Shown here in pieces: positions 27,001-35,159 of a stretch of 64,000 nt of DNA. This stretch comes from Longilinea sp964536805 (GTDB lineage: Bacteria; Chloroflexota; Anaerolineae; Anaerolineales; Anaerolineaceae): NCBI GenBank assembly GCA_964536805.1, contig CAZHYQ010000014.1, positions 10,762-74,761 of the forward strand, written 5' to 3'. The position numbers and the translations under genes are program-made. Within the stretch, counting starts at the first letter, position 1, and every line of letters starts with the position of its first letter. The notes beneath the pieces are model-generated. The model was given only the letters and a program-made list of their open reading frames with translations. It was not told where the DNA came from and did not search any database.

Positions 27001-27591
27001 GACGGGAAATTTGTCACCAAGTGGGGCTTCTTCGGCACGGCGGAATCGCCGGATGCTTTCTGGGGGCCACGCGGAATTGCGGTTGACAACCAGGGGCGGG
27101 TCTATGTGGCTGATACGGGCAATAAACGCATCTCCGTTTTCACCTCCGATGGTAAACCGGTCACTCAGTTTGGCGGCCAGGGCTTTGAAGCCGGAAAATT
27201 CGATGAGCCGGTTGGCGTTGCGGTGGATAAACAGGGTCTGGTTTACGTAAGCGACACCTGGAATCAGCGCATTCAGGTCTTCTCTCCATCCGCAGCGGGC
27301 GACAGCTTTGAACCCTTGTTACAGTGGGATGTTTCTGCCTGGTACGGGCAATCGTTGGATAACAAACCGTTTATCGCCGTCAGCCCGAACGGAAATGTCT
27401 TTGTCAATGATCCCGAAGGATACCGCATTTTGGAATTTACTTCCGATGGAACCTTCGTACGAACCTGGGGCGACCCAAGCGGTGGCTCGGATGGGTTCGG
27501 CATGCCAGCCGGCGTAGCACTTGATGCGGAAGGGCGTGTATGGGTCAGCGACGCCGTAAACAATTCGATTTTGCGATTTACACTGCCCTGA
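24085..27591 (+). CDS. GT-C glycosyltransferase-like membrane protein fused to an NHL beta-propeller
   Basis: The first ~780 residues form a polytopic GT-C protein of the TIGR03663 type, with an Asp-Glu pair in the first outer loop (RVMSHDEVNH), DPVTHGPFQFH and more than ten membrane segments. An acidic cytosolic insert sits at about 470-520. Residues about 880-1168 are five or six NHL blades (for example PRGVAVASDGTVYVADSRNNRIQ). GT-C enzymes use polyprenyl-linked sugars to glycosylate proteins or lipids. The extracytoplasmic propeller may bind substrate or the wall. Family members outside Chloroflexota usually lack it. Confidence 0.82.
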   Translation: MEKSPENSPAASWLDRPVFQSFPQLRVETLLIILILIAAVFTRFYHIDLRVMSHDEVNHVRPAWDYYQGRGYSYDPVTHGPFQFHVLAASYFLLGDNDFSARTPYALFSIATVAVGMLAFRRYLGRRGAIIAGAMFLISPILLFYGRYTRNEAFEGLWTVLMLYGILRYLEKGEKSSLILLAVVTALHFSDKATSYIYTAQALMFLALFFLAQVTRLKWPEEAARKRFILLMGVMFILFVITLGAAVWSADASATPLQPVGTAVPANAPLKLLRGIEFAGLAAAGLAAVAALVTLVRSLGWKAIRQQRSFDLLMLLGALVLPLLAAFPVRMAGWNPLDYSTTGMLHTAIFLVPVFAAGVALGLWWNPRIYLTCLAIFFTIFTVLYTSFFTNGQGFFMGLIASLGYWLSQQGVQRGSQPLYYYALIQIPIYEYLPAIGVLVAAYFGIRYRRFVTWAGFSPAHQPAEKTSTEPAVVEGTEEIKLEEGHEAELATGVSSEEIEPEDDVPVIPEETLETHASEPIPVLALLLFWSFTSLVAYSFAGEKMPWLTLHIATPMILAAGWGFGFLADTTDWKRFGQQNGWLAWLLLPVFVASAAGLFASSMGTKLPFQGKELAQLQATADFVLSLIGVILSGWGITRVLRSVHTAQLLRIFAIAFLGLLAVLTARTAFTASYINYDLPTEFLVYAHGATGPKQMLAQIEEISRRTTDGLGIQVAYDEDGIYPFWWYLRDYTNVTYYKDAPTRELRDKAVVIVSDNLYTRVEPILKDNFVYYQYQRLWWPMQDYFNLTWERISNALINPQMRQALFNIWLNRDYKLYAELQGRTDLTLEKWYPSAGIRLYIRKDIVSQIWNYGAAPVTPAVQQDPYEKAKITVLPDKVFGSAGTGDGQFDAPRGVAVASDGTVYVADSRNNRIQHLTADGQLLQQWGGFSDISQGDGQDGMFYEPWGVAVGPDGSVYVTDTWNHRVQKFTADGKFVTKWGFFGTAESPDAFWGPRGIAVDNQGRVYVADTGNKRISVFTSDGKPVTQFGGQGFEAGKFDEPVGVAVDKQGLVYVSDTWNQRIQVFSPSAAGDSFEPLLQWDVSAWYGQSLDNKPFIAVSPNGNVFVNDPEGYRILEFTSDGTFVRTWGDPSGGSDGFGMPAGVALDAEGRVWVSDAVNNSILRFTLP

Positions 27592-27615
27592 GTTTACTGG
27601 GGAAAAGAAAATAAA

Positions 27616-27650
27616 ACAAAACAGCGGTTATCTCAACCGCTGTTTTTCTT
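27616..27650. terminator. Bidirectional terminator
   Basis: AACAGCGGTT pairs with AACCGCTGTT around a 5-nt loop, with T-runs on both strands. It serves the GT-C gene and the leftward holin-like gene. Confidence 0.9.
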
Positions 27651-27676
27651 GTTATCCTGGATTCCTCGCTGGTGTT

Positions 27677-28051
27677 CTAGCGCATTTCGTCGCGAAAGAT
27701 TTGACTGAGGATGAAGCTGACCACGCTGACAATTAATGCACCCAAAAAGGCTGGCACGAAACCGTCGACGGTGAAACCGACACCAAATTGGGTTCCAATC
27801 CATCCGGCCAGGTAAAACAGTAAAGTGTTAATCAACAATGTGCCCAGCCCTAGGGTGAGAATCAAAAGGGGACAACTAGCAACGACCAAAATTGGCTTAA
27901 TCACGGCATTGATCACGCCAAAAATCAACGCCAACCAGAGATAGTCGTACCAGTTTTGACCAGTAGGGGTGATGCCGTTATTTCGCATTAATGCGATTGC
28001 TACATATAAGGCAACTGCATTGATAATCAGGCGAAGCACAAATTTTCTCAT
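27677..28051 (-). CDS. Phage-holin-family-4-like small membrane protein
   Basis: 124 residues and four membrane segments; the pattern FGVINAVIKPIL, LGLGTLLINTLLFYLAGW and PAFLGALIVSVVSFILS is typical of the PF04020 'mycobacterial phage holin' family, which is widespread on chromosomes and probably not a real holin. The start MRKFVLRL has GGAG 7 nt upstream and a TATACT box 30 nt upstream; a longer frame has no such support. Confidence 0.85.
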   Translation of the reverse strand: MRKFVLRLIINAVALYVAIALMRNNGITPTGQNWYDYLWLALIFGVINAVIKPILVVASCPLLILTLGLGTLLINTLLFYLAGWIGTQFGVGFTVDGFVPAFLGALIVSVVSFILSQIFRDEMR

Positions 28052-28097
28052 TGGGATGCTCCTTATATCGAGTATACGAAAAACATCCAAAAATGTT

Positions 28098-29084
28098 TCA
28101 CCCAGTTTTATGATCGCGGGAAAAAGGCGCTTCCATCCAGATCAATGTATTATGTGGGTGAAAACCGGCTGCTTCGATGCCGTGAGCCGCGAAGCCAGCC
28201 GGAAAATTGATCGTCACAGGTTTGCGTGCCGGTAATATCCGCCGGGCATGCGTTAAAAGTGCCTGCGCGGCCAGGTCTTCATCCAATGGATTGGTCGCCA
28301 GCCAGATCACATCCGTGACGATATTGCCAGGTTCCCAGGCTGCTGCCCCCAGCAAATGACTGCCCGACCATGCACTCCAGGTTTCAAGGCGTTCGCCATT
28401 GACCCAGCGCAGTAGGCTGTTCCAGACTCCCGGGCGTAGGCGGTCAATTTGAAAAGGCAGGTTCCAACTAATTTCCGGCGGGTAAATTTCCTGCAGCCAG
28501 CGCTGCTGCATATGCCAATCTGCCGCCGTGCGGCGGCGGATGGTAATTTGTGAAAGCGGGGATGGGGCGGGTTGGCCGGGAGGATCGAATATCCAACTGG
28601 TGCGGCGTGCGCGTTCAATAAACCCTAAAGACAGGTAAAGTTGGGCGGCTTCTTCGTTATCATCGCGCACCTGCAGCCAGGCGGCCGCAGCGCCATGTTC
28701 ACGGGCGTGGGTCATACCTTGTTGGGTCATCTGGCGGCCGATCCCGCGCCGTCGGAAATCGGGATGCACAGCCACATTGGCAATCATATAGACGACCTTG
28801 CCCGCCTTGAAATAGGGAATCAGGGTCAGGTTGCCAACCACATGGTTATTTTCCAACCAGACGTAACCCTGAATCGGCACGCCCAGCCGCCGTACGCCAG
28901 GGATTGGAAGGCCGAGACCTCGCATTTCCAACGCCATATGGCGAATCTGGCGGATATATTCACGGCCGTCGGCATCCATTGTGCTGGCGAAGCATAACTC
29001 GATCAGATCCGCGATTTCTGGAAGGTCTTTGTGTACATCCACCGGGCGCAGGTGAGAGGAGTTGACAGCGATGGAGGCAGCCAT
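28098..29084 (-). CDS. GNAT acetyltransferase
   Basis: The N-terminal half (about 15-165) is a full GNAT domain with the acetyl-CoA loop VAVHPDFRRRGIGRQMT and the C-terminal NEEAAQLYLSLGFIERARR. The second half (185-320) is a degenerate GNAT-like domain (ITIRRRTAADWHMQQRWLQE) without a clear acetyl-CoA loop. Substrate unknown. The ATG follows TAAAAT (29091-29096) by exactly 6 nt, so it is another leaderless gene. Confidence 0.8.
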   Translation of the reverse strand: MAASIAVNSSHLRPVDVHKDLPEIADLIELCFASTMDADGREYIRQIRHMALEMRGLGLPIPGVRRLGVPIQGYVWLENNHVVGNLTLIPYFKAGKVVYMIANVAVHPDFRRRGIGRQMTQQGMTHAREHGAAAAWLQVRDDNEEAAQLYLSLGFIERARRTSWIFDPPGQPAPSPLSQITIRRRTAADWHMQQRWLQEIYPPEISWNLPFQIDRLRPGVWNSLLRWVNGERLETWSAWSGSHLLGAAAWEPGNIVTDVIWLATNPLDEDLAAQALLTHARRILPARKPVTINFPAGFAAHGIEAAGFHPHNTLIWMEAPFSRDHKTG

Positions 29085-29090
29085 GAATGT

Positions 29091-29096
29091 ATTTTA
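29091..29096 (-). promoter_or_regulatory. -10 element TAAAAT of a leaderless promoter
   Basis: Minus strand: TAAAAT, ACATTC, ATG at 29084. Confidence 0.45.
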
Positions 29097-29317
29097 ACAC
29101 CACATGGATTTGTCTACCCGGCAAAAACCAGTCAGCCTTGATAGGTTGGGCTCCCTTTAGCCAAATTCGATAATTTACCAGATTTGAATTCAGGCCTCCC
29201 TCATTCCGGCACAGGCATTCTTATATGTTTCTTATCGACCTCAGATACAATAGAGATGTTTGGGATGCTATAATCCAACCCAAGGGTTTTTTATTAACAA
29301 CAAAGGAACAATTTCCT

Positions 29318-31789
29318 ATGATGCGCTTTGACAGGTTTACCGAACGTGCACAAGAGGCAGCACAAAGGGCTGCCGAAATTATCCAACGCTATGGCCACAA
29401 TCAAATCGATACTGAGCATATTCTGCTGGCATTGATTGAACAACCTGAAGGCGTGATCCCGCAGATTTTAGAGATTTTAAAAGTTGATGCCAACAGTCTG
29501 GCAGACCGCCTGGATTACATCCTGCGTACCAGTCCAAAAGCCAGTATTTTTGGCGGTGGAGCAGGGCAGATCTTTATCACGCCGCGCGTCAAGCGGATTA
29601 TTGACCTGGCCAACGAAGAAGCCAGCCGGTTGAAGGATGAATATATTTCCACCGAACACCTTTTTCTGGCGATCCTGACGGAACGAAATACGCCGGCTTC
29701 TCGGCTGCTGGAAGGCTCCGGCATCACGCGTGAGCGGGTCAATGATGCCATTGTTCAATTGCGCGGTGGCCAACGGGTTACCGATCCTCAAGCCGAAACG
29801 CGCTACCGCACACTGGAGAAGTATTCGCGCGATTTAACCAATCAGGCTCGCGAGGGCAAGCTGGATCCGGTCATCGGCCGGGAAAAGGAAATCCTGCGGG
29901 TCATGCAGATTCTCTCGCGCCGTACCAAGAATAACCCGGTATTGATTGGCGAAGCCGGCGTTGGTAAGACGGCCATTGTTGAGGGACTGGCACAAAAAAT
30001 TGCAGCCAACGATGTACCTGAACTTCTTGCCGGCAAGCGCGTGGTCTCGCTCGACCTGGGCGCCATGATTGCAGGTTCGCGTTTCCGCGGTGAATTTGAG
30101 GAACGCCTCAAGGCAGCCATCGAAGAAGTCCAGCGTTCCGAGGGTGAAATCATCCTTTTTATTGATGAGTTGCATACAGTCATCGGCGCGGGTGCAGCCC
30201 AGGGCGCCATGGATGCATCCAACATGCTCAAACCCGCGCTGGCGCGCGGCGAACTGCAATGCATCGGCGCAACCACGCTGGATGAATTTCACAAACACAT
30301 TGAAAAAGATTCGGCGCTTGAACGCCGTTTTGCACCGGTGTATGTCGACGAACCGAGCGTGGATGACACCATTCAAATGTTATTTGGCCTGCGCGATCGC
30401 TATGAGGCCCATCATAAAGTCCGCTTTTCCGATGAGGCTCTGGTGGCAGCCGCGCGCCTTTCAACCCGGTACGTCACCGACCGCCACCTGCCGGATAAAG
30501 CCATCGACCTGATGGACGAGGCGGCCGCTAAGCTGCGGGTGGCTTTATACTCGCTGCCAGCCGATTTGAAGGAAATGAAGTCGGAGCTCGACCGCCTGAC
30601 CGCTGAAGAAGAGCAGGCCGGTCTGGAACGCGATTATGAACGCGCTGCCCGTAAAAAAGCGGAACGCATCCGCCTGGAAACTGAATTTAATGAATTGCGC
30701 GATAAATGGGAAGTTGAACACAAACTTGACGAAGTGGTGGACGTGGACGACATCGCCCAGGTGATTGCGCAATGGACTGGTATCCCCGTCAGCCAGATGA
30801 TGGAAACGGAATCGGAAAAACTGCTGCACATGGAAGAACGGCTGCACGAACGCATCATCGGCCAGGATGAGGCCATTCACGCCATCTCGGATGCCATCCG
30901 CCGCGCCCGTTCAGGCCTCAAGGATCCGCGCCGTCCAATTGGATCGTTTATTTTTATCGGCCCTTCAGGCGTTGGCAAGACCGAACTGGCCAAGGCACTG
31001 GCGGAATTCCTCTTCGATGATGAGGATGCCATGGTTCGCCTCGATATGAGCGAATACCGCGAGCAGCACACCGCTTCGCGCCTGTTTGGCGCTCCGCCAG
31101 GATACGTGGGTTATGAAGAAGGCGGCCAGTTAACCGAGGCCGTGCGCCGGCGTCCGTACCGCGTTATTCTCTTCGATGAAATCGAAAAAGCGCACCCCGA
31201 GGTGTGGAATGCCCTGCTGCAGATCCTGGATGACGGGCGTTTGACGGATGGTCAAGGCCGGTTGGTGGATTTCCGTAATACGGTCTTGATTATGACCAGC
31301 AACCTTGGCACCGAATATGTGCGCCGCAGCGGAACCTTGGGCTTCCTCCAATCGTCCAATAACGCTGAGGATCGTTTGTCCGAGGAGAAAATCAATACAG
31401 CCCTCAAGTCCACCTTCCGTCCAGAATTTCTCAACCGGATCGACGAGATCATCATGTTCTCGCCGCTCAGTCTGGAACAGATGGGCGAGATTGTCACGCT
31501 GCAGATGAAGGAAGTCCGTTTGCGGTTGGAGGAGCACGGTTTGCAGGTGACTCTTTCAGATGCCGCTCGTGACTGGCTGGCTTCCGTTGGATACGACGCG
31601 GCCTTTGGCGCCCGTCCGTTGCGCCGCGCGCTGCAAAAATATGTCGAAAGCCCGCTTTCTGTCAGCTTGCTTTCTGGGCAGTTTGTAGAGGGTGATACGG
31701 TTCTTGTTGACTTTGACAAGGAGAGCAATCAACTGGTGTTCGCCAAACAGGATGCAAAAGTAGAGGCAGTAATCGAAAAGGTCGAATAA
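29318..31789 (+). CDS. clpC: ClpC-type AAA+ protease ATPase
   Basis: Hexameric unfoldase that feeds ClpP. From ATG 29318 (AAAGGA about 10 nt upstream) it has 823 residues. Order: ClpN repeats (1-145), first AAA module with Walker A GEAGVGKT (about 210) and Walker B LFIDELH, a UVR-containing linker (EEEQAGLERDYERAARKK, about 430-450), second AAA module with GPSGVGKTE (about 548) and the C-terminal D2 domain. The UVR motif separates ClpC from ClpA and ClpB. TATAAT and TACAAT boxes lie at about 29247-29273; no CIRCE or CtsR site was seen. Confidence 0.95.
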   Translation: MMRFDRFTERAQEAAQRAAEIIQRYGHNQIDTEHILLALIEQPEGVIPQILEILKVDANSLADRLDYILRTSPKASIFGGGAGQIFITPRVKRIIDLANEEASRLKDEYISTEHLFLAILTERNTPASRLLEGSGITRERVNDAIVQLRGGQRVTDPQAETRYRTLEKYSRDLTNQAREGKLDPVIGREKEILRVMQILSRRTKNNPVLIGEAGVGKTAIVEGLAQKIAANDVPELLAGKRVVSLDLGAMIAGSRFRGEFEERLKAAIEEVQRSEGEIILFIDELHTVIGAGAAQGAMDASNMLKPALARGELQCIGATTLDEFHKHIEKDSALERRFAPVYVDEPSVDDTIQMLFGLRDRYEAHHKVRFSDEALVAAARLSTRYVTDRHLPDKAIDLMDEAAAKLRVALYSLPADLKEMKSELDRLTAEEEQAGLERDYERAARKKAERIRLETEFNELRDKWEVEHKLDEVVDVDDIAQVIAQWTGIPVSQMMETESEKLLHMEERLHERIIGQDEAIHAISDAIRRARSGLKDPRRPIGSFIFIGPSGVGKTELAKALAEFLFDDEDAMVRLDMSEYREQHTASRLFGAPPGYVGYEEGGQLTEAVRRRPYRVILFDEIEKAHPEVWNALLQILDDGRLTDGQGRLVDFRNTVLIMTSNLGTEYVRRSGTLGFLQSSNNAEDRLSEEKINTALKSTFRPEFLNRIDEIIMFSPLSLEQMGEIVTLQMKEVRLRLEEHGLQVTLSDAARDWLASVGYDAAFGARPLRRALQKYVESPLSVSLLSGQFVEGDTVLVDFDKESNQLVFAKQDAKVEAVIEKVE

Positions 31790-31811
31790 TCCTTTCAAAA
31801 TAAGCATAGAA

Positions 31812-31845
31812 AAAGCAGCGGAAGTTCTCTCCGCTGCTTTTTGAT
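31812..31845 (+). terminator. Terminator of clpC
   Basis: AAAGCAGCGGA pairs with TCCGCTGCTTT, followed by T residues. Confidence 0.9.
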
Positions 31846-31849
31846 TGGT

Positions 31850-31878
31850 TTGACAGTCTGACCCTGTGTGATTATACT
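31850..31878 (+). promoter_or_regulatory. Consensus promoter of gmd
   Basis: TTGACA (31850-31855), 17-nt spacer, TATACT (31873-31878). The leader to the TTG start is about 50 nt and contains GGAGGG. Confidence 0.85.
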
Positions 31879-31934
31879 TTCCCGGGGCGGATACCTGAAA
31901 ATTATTATCCCCTGAATGACACCTGGAGGGAATT

Positions 31935-33005
31935 TTGAAAAAAGCGTTAATTACTGGCATTACCGGCCAGGACGGATCTTATCTGGCTGAGTTATTGCTT
32001 TCGAAAGGTTATGAAGTCCACGGCCTCATCCGACGCGCCAGCACATTTAATACGCGCCGCATCGATCATATTTACCACGATCCGCATGCCAACGGCGAAC
32101 GGGTGAATCTGTACCTGCACTACGGCGATGTTGCCACAGCCGACAGTCTGCAGGATGTCATGTACAACATCCGGCCAGATGAGATTTATCACCTGGCAGC
32201 GCAGTCTCATGTGCGTGTAAGCTTCGACATGCCGGAATATACCGGCGATGTCACCGGGTTGGGCACCATTCGCATCCTCGAGGCGATCCGCAAGGCGAAA
32301 TTGGAAGCCCGCTTTTACCAGGCGTCTTCCAGTGAAATGTTCGGTGGCGCCAAACCCCCGCAAAATGAAGATACTCCCTTCGAGCCGCGCAGCCCATATG
32401 CGGCTGCCAAGGTTTATTCCTACTGGGTGGCGCGCAATTACCGCGAAGGGTACCAGATGTTTGCATCCAACGGCATTCTTTTCAATCATGAATCTCCCCG
32501 CCGCGGCGAAACTTTTGTCACCCGCAAGATCACCCGCGCGTTGGCCGCCATTGTGGCTGGTACTCAAAAGGCGTTGTACCTGGGCAATCTCGATTCGCGC
32601 CGTGACTGGGGTTACGCGCCGGAATACGTTGAGGCCATGTGGCGCATCCTGCAGTTGGAAAATGCCGGCGATTTCGTCATCGGCACCGGTGAAGCCCATT
32701 CGGTGCGCGAATTTCTGGATGAGGCTTTTGGCTACGTCGGGTTGGACTGGAATAATTACGTCAAGATCGACGCGCGCTACTTCCGCCCGACCGAGGTAAA
32801 TTACCTGCTGGCAGATCCCAGCCGCTCGCAGCAGAAATTGAACTGGAAGCCAACTGTGCATTTCCACGAGTTGGTGCGCATTATGGTGGATGCCGATCTG
32901 GAACTGGCAGGGCAGAAAGCGCCTGGCGAGGGTCGCAAGATTCTCCAGGAACGATTTGGCGGCTGGCATCGCTGGGAATCACAAGTCATCAGCATGGAGC
33001 GATAG
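31935..33005 (+). CDS. gmd: GDP-mannose 4,6-dehydratase
   Basis: Makes GDP-4-keto-6-deoxymannose, the precursor of GDP-fucose, GDP-rhamnose or perosamine. The NADP-binding motif is TGITGQDGSYL at the N-terminus, with the family's RRASTFNTRRIDHIY, the catalytic SSSEMFG and YAAAKVYSYW (YxxxK), and NGILFNHESPRRGETFVTRKI. 356 residues is normal. The start is TTG, with GGAGGG 4 nt upstream. No fucose synthase lies beside it; the next gene, 7 nt downstream, is a phosphatase. Confidence 0.95.
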   Translation: MKKALITGITGQDGSYLAELLLSKGYEVHGLIRRASTFNTRRIDHIYHDPHANGERVNLYLHYGDVATADSLQDVMYNIRPDEIYHLAAQSHVRVSFDMPEYTGDVTGLGTIRILEAIRKAKLEARFYQASSSEMFGGAKPPQNEDTPFEPRSPYAAAKVYSYWVARNYREGYQMFASNGILFNHESPRRGETFVTRKITRALAAIVAGTQKALYLGNLDSRRDWGYAPEYVEAMWRILQLENAGDFVIGTGEAHSVREFLDEAFGYVGLDWNNYVKIDARYFRPTEVNYLLADPSRSQQKLNWKPTVHFHELVRIMVDADLELAGQKAPGEGRKILQERFGGWHRWESQVISMER

Positions 33006-33011
33006 GGCAGC

Positions 33012-33503
33012 ATGGCGTTACCAGCAGAGGAACAAGTCCCTTCGGTTCTGTTCGTCTGTACGGCAAACATTTGCCGTTCGCCGATGGCAGTTGCTCTGTT
33101 TCGATCAGTCTTGGCAGAAAATGGCATCGATCCATCTGGCTGGCGTATTGAATCTGCAGGTACCTGGGCGCCAAAAGGACAACCGGCAGCACCGGAAATG
33201 GTCGAGATTCTGACCGCCCGCGATTTGAAAATCACAAAGCACCGCTCGCGGGTGGTTACAAAAGAGTTGCTTGACCATTTTCCCCTGATTTTGACCATGG
33301 AAGCCGGCCACAAAGAGGCTCTGCTGGCAGAATTCCGGTCCTTAAAAGGTAATGTCTACCTGTTATCAGAAATGGCCGCAGAAAACGGGCCGGTGGAGGA
33401 TCCGACAGGCGGCCCGCCGGAAGCATATATTAAAACTGCTGATGAAATTGAGCGTTTGCTGCGTCTGGGTCTGCCGCGGATCATCGAGCTGGCCAGCGGA
33501 TAA
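33012..33503 (+). CDS. Low-molecular-weight protein tyrosine phosphatase
   Basis: Contains the P-loop VCTANICRSP (CX5R) near the N-terminus and the general-acid loop VEDPTGGP (DP). 163 residues, family-sized. In polysaccharide loci such enzymes (Wzb-like) reset tyrosine kinases that control export; being next to gmd supports that role here, but arsenate-reductase-like or protein-arginine phosphatase (YwlE-like) activity cannot be ruled out. Confidence 0.88.
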   Translation: MALPAEEQVPSVLFVCTANICRSPMAVALFRSVLAENGIDPSGWRIESAGTWAPKGQPAAPEMVEILTARDLKITKHRSRVVTKELLDHFPLILTMEAGHKEALLAEFRSLKGNVYLLSEMAAENGPVEDPTGGPPEAYIKTADEIERLLRLGLPRIIELASG

Positions 33504-33509
33504 GCATTC

Positions 33510-33539
33510 AACAAAAAGCGTCGATCGACGCTTTTTGTT
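33510..33539. terminator. Bidirectional terminator after the gmd operon
   Basis: A perfect 30-bp palindrome whose arms are AACAAAAAGCGTCGA and its complement, with the T-run inside the stem. Confidence 0.85.
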
Positions 33540-33574
33540 ATTTACAAGGTGGATATTTTTTAAGATTACCCTCT

Positions 33575-33602
33575 TGTATTAATAGAACAAAATATCTATA
33601 AT
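33575..33602 (+). promoter_or_regulatory. Promoter of the lytic transglycosylase gene
   Basis: TTGTAT (33575-33580), 16-nt spacer, TATAAT (33597-33602). Confidence 0.55.
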
Positions 33603-33635
33603 GGATGCATCCATGATGAATTGAGGCTTTGAGCC

Positions 33636-34274
33636 ATGAACAGCATCCAAAGAGCCATTTTCCCGGCAATATTATTCAGTTCCCTGGTTTTGGTGGGGAT
33701 CACGCGCTTGATTGCCATTCCACAATTAACCGTGGTGGCCGCCACAGAACCTCCTGTGCAAGATATTAAATCTATAGAAAACTTTGATGAAGCTCAACCG
33801 GCAGCAAATTCAATTTCAGAGGCAAGCCAGTCTGAAGGAGAAACAAACAACTCGAATGATTGTTCACTTCCTGAGAAATTTCCGGAAGCCATCCGCCAAT
33901 GGTGTGGATGGATTGAGCAATACGCTTCCGAGGTTGGGCTGGAACCTAGGTTGATTGCATCTGTGATGCTTCAAGAAAGCGGCGGTAAGGCGGATGCTTA
34001 TTCTCACAGCGGTGCCGTCGGTTTGATGCAGGTGATGCCGCGCGATGGCCTGGCAGCGGACTTTCTGTGCAGCGGAAGGCCCTGTTTTTCATCCCGCCCA
34101 ACCATGAATGAACTGTTTGATCCCGAGTTCAACATTTCCTACGGAACGCGCATGCTGGCTGCTTTGGTCTCGCGGCACGGCAGTGTTAGGGATGCATTAT
34201 ATGCGTATGGTCCAATGGATATTGGCTATCGCTATGCCGATTTGGTCTTGTCGATTTATGAAAATTATCAATAA
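33636..34274 (+). CDS. SLT-domain lytic transglycosylase
   Basis: A signal or anchor segment (about 8-28) and a Ser/Glu-rich spacer lead to an SLT domain (about 95-205). The catalytic Glu is in MLQESGGKADAYS, followed by SGAVGLMQVMP and YGTRMLAALVSRHG, the usual Slt motifs. It cleaves peptidoglycan. Cys pairs (NDCS, QWCGW, FLCSGRPCF) suggest disulfides, so it is secreted and folded outside. GAGG lies 9 nt before the ATG. Confidence 0.85.
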   Translation: MNSIQRAIFPAILFSSLVLVGITRLIAIPQLTVVAATEPPVQDIKSIENFDEAQPAANSISEASQSEGETNNSNDCSLPEKFPEAIRQWCGWIEQYASEVGLEPRLIASVMLQESGGKADAYSHSGAVGLMQVMPRDGLAADFLCSGRPCFSSRPTMNELFDPEFNISYGTRMLAALVSRHGSVRDALYAYGPMDIGYRYADLVLSIYENYQ

Positions 34275-34335
34275 CGGATGACCCAGTAGAGGTTATGCTC
34301 TGACGGTCCGTTTGGGACCAGGGCCTCAACTGAAT

Positions 34336-34363
34336 AGGACGGCCGGTTTCGGGACCGGCTGTC
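34336..34363. other. Strong hairpin between convergent genes
   Basis: An 11-pair stem with one G-U wobble (GGACGGCCGGT/ACCGGCTGTCC) and a 6-nt loop. No T-run, so it may be a rho-dependent or processing structure. Confidence 0.4.
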
Positions 34364-34390
34364 CGCCATTTAATCATCCAATGACAGTGA

Positions 34391-34987
34391 TTATTTGAGC
34401 TGCACTTCCAATTCAAGATCGGCCAGCAAAGTCTTTGCAGCCATCTGGATGACCAGATTCCGGTAACCGGGGAGAGAGATTATACCGAAGGATCGATCCT
34501 GCTGCATTGCATCGCCGCTGCTGTGAATGTCTGGTCCTGCCCCATTGGCGGGTAAAACCAATGTCTGCTCGGAAGCGATATCCGACAGGGCGGAAAAATT
34601 CGAAAACGCGAATTCTGTTTTTAGACTCGATAAAGCATAAAATGGAGTCCAAAAGAAAGATTCCTCTTTAACGGCCACCAACAAAGCTGGATACTGATCA
34701 TTTGTCGGAAGGGTGTTTAGTAAAATGGGTGAGAAGTAATTGGAGGATTTGGCTTGATGAAATACAGCTGCCGCCAGGGATCGCGACAAGGGATCGTTTT
34801 TCGCAGACGCAATGAAGAGCATCGATTTTGCCGGTTGGTAATTCTCAGGGACAAAAGAATTGGCACGCGAACGGTTGTGAGAGGTGTTCGTGGCGGATTT
34901 AGCGAAATGGAAGTCCAAAAACACAAAAGCAACGATGGCAACAACGAGAATTAACAGGGTAATTCTTAATTGTTTCGATGCGATCAT
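34391..34987 (-). CDS. Membrane-anchored protein of unknown function
   Basis: 198 residues with one N-terminal membrane segment (LRITLLILVVAIVAFVFLDF) and an extracytoplasmic part rich in Ser, Asn and Ala. No family recognised. AGGAGG is 5 nt before the ATG, the best ribosome site in this region, so it is a real gene. It converges with the transglycosylase. Confidence 0.6.
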   Translation of the reverse strand: MIASKQLRITLLILVVAIVAFVFLDFHFAKSATNTSHNRSRANSFVPENYQPAKSMLFIASAKNDPLSRSLAAAVFHQAKSSNYFSPILLNTLPTNDQYPALLVAVKEESFFWTPFYALSSLKTEFAFSNFSALSDIASEQTLVLPANGAGPDIHSSGDAMQQDRSFGIISLPGYRNLVIQMAAKTLLADLELEVQLK

Positions 34988-35045
34988 TATTCCTCCTGTG
35001 TTGCATCTGCATCCAAGATCAACCTACCGATCAGCAGCGCATATC

Positions 35046-35074
35046 TTGACCAGAGTGTCTCTCGACGGTAGAAT
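35046..35074 (+). promoter_or_regulatory. Promoter of tRNA-Gly
   Basis: TTGACC (35046-35051), 17-nt spacer, TAGAAT (35069-35074), 13 nt before the tRNA. Confidence 0.8.
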
Positions 35075-35087
35075 AGGACCTGGTATT

Positions 35088-35159
35088 GCGGGCGTCGCCA
35101 AGTGGTAAGGCATCAGCCTTCCAAGCTGACATTCGCCGGTTCGAATCCGGTCGCCCGCT
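35088..35159 (+). tRNA. tRNA-Gly (UCC)
   Basis: Complete cloverleaf: acceptor GCGGGCG/CGCCCGC, anticodon stem TCAGC/GCTGA with loop CTTCCAA (anticodon UCC), T-arm GCCGG-TTCGAAT-CCGGT, discriminator U, no encoded CCA. A tandem array built from its 3' end follows. Confidence 0.95.

Noticed and set aside
29100..29317. CIRCE or CtsR site upstream of clpC
   Set aside because: No TTAGCACTC inverted repeat or CtsR heptad repeats are present; only -10-like boxes were seen.
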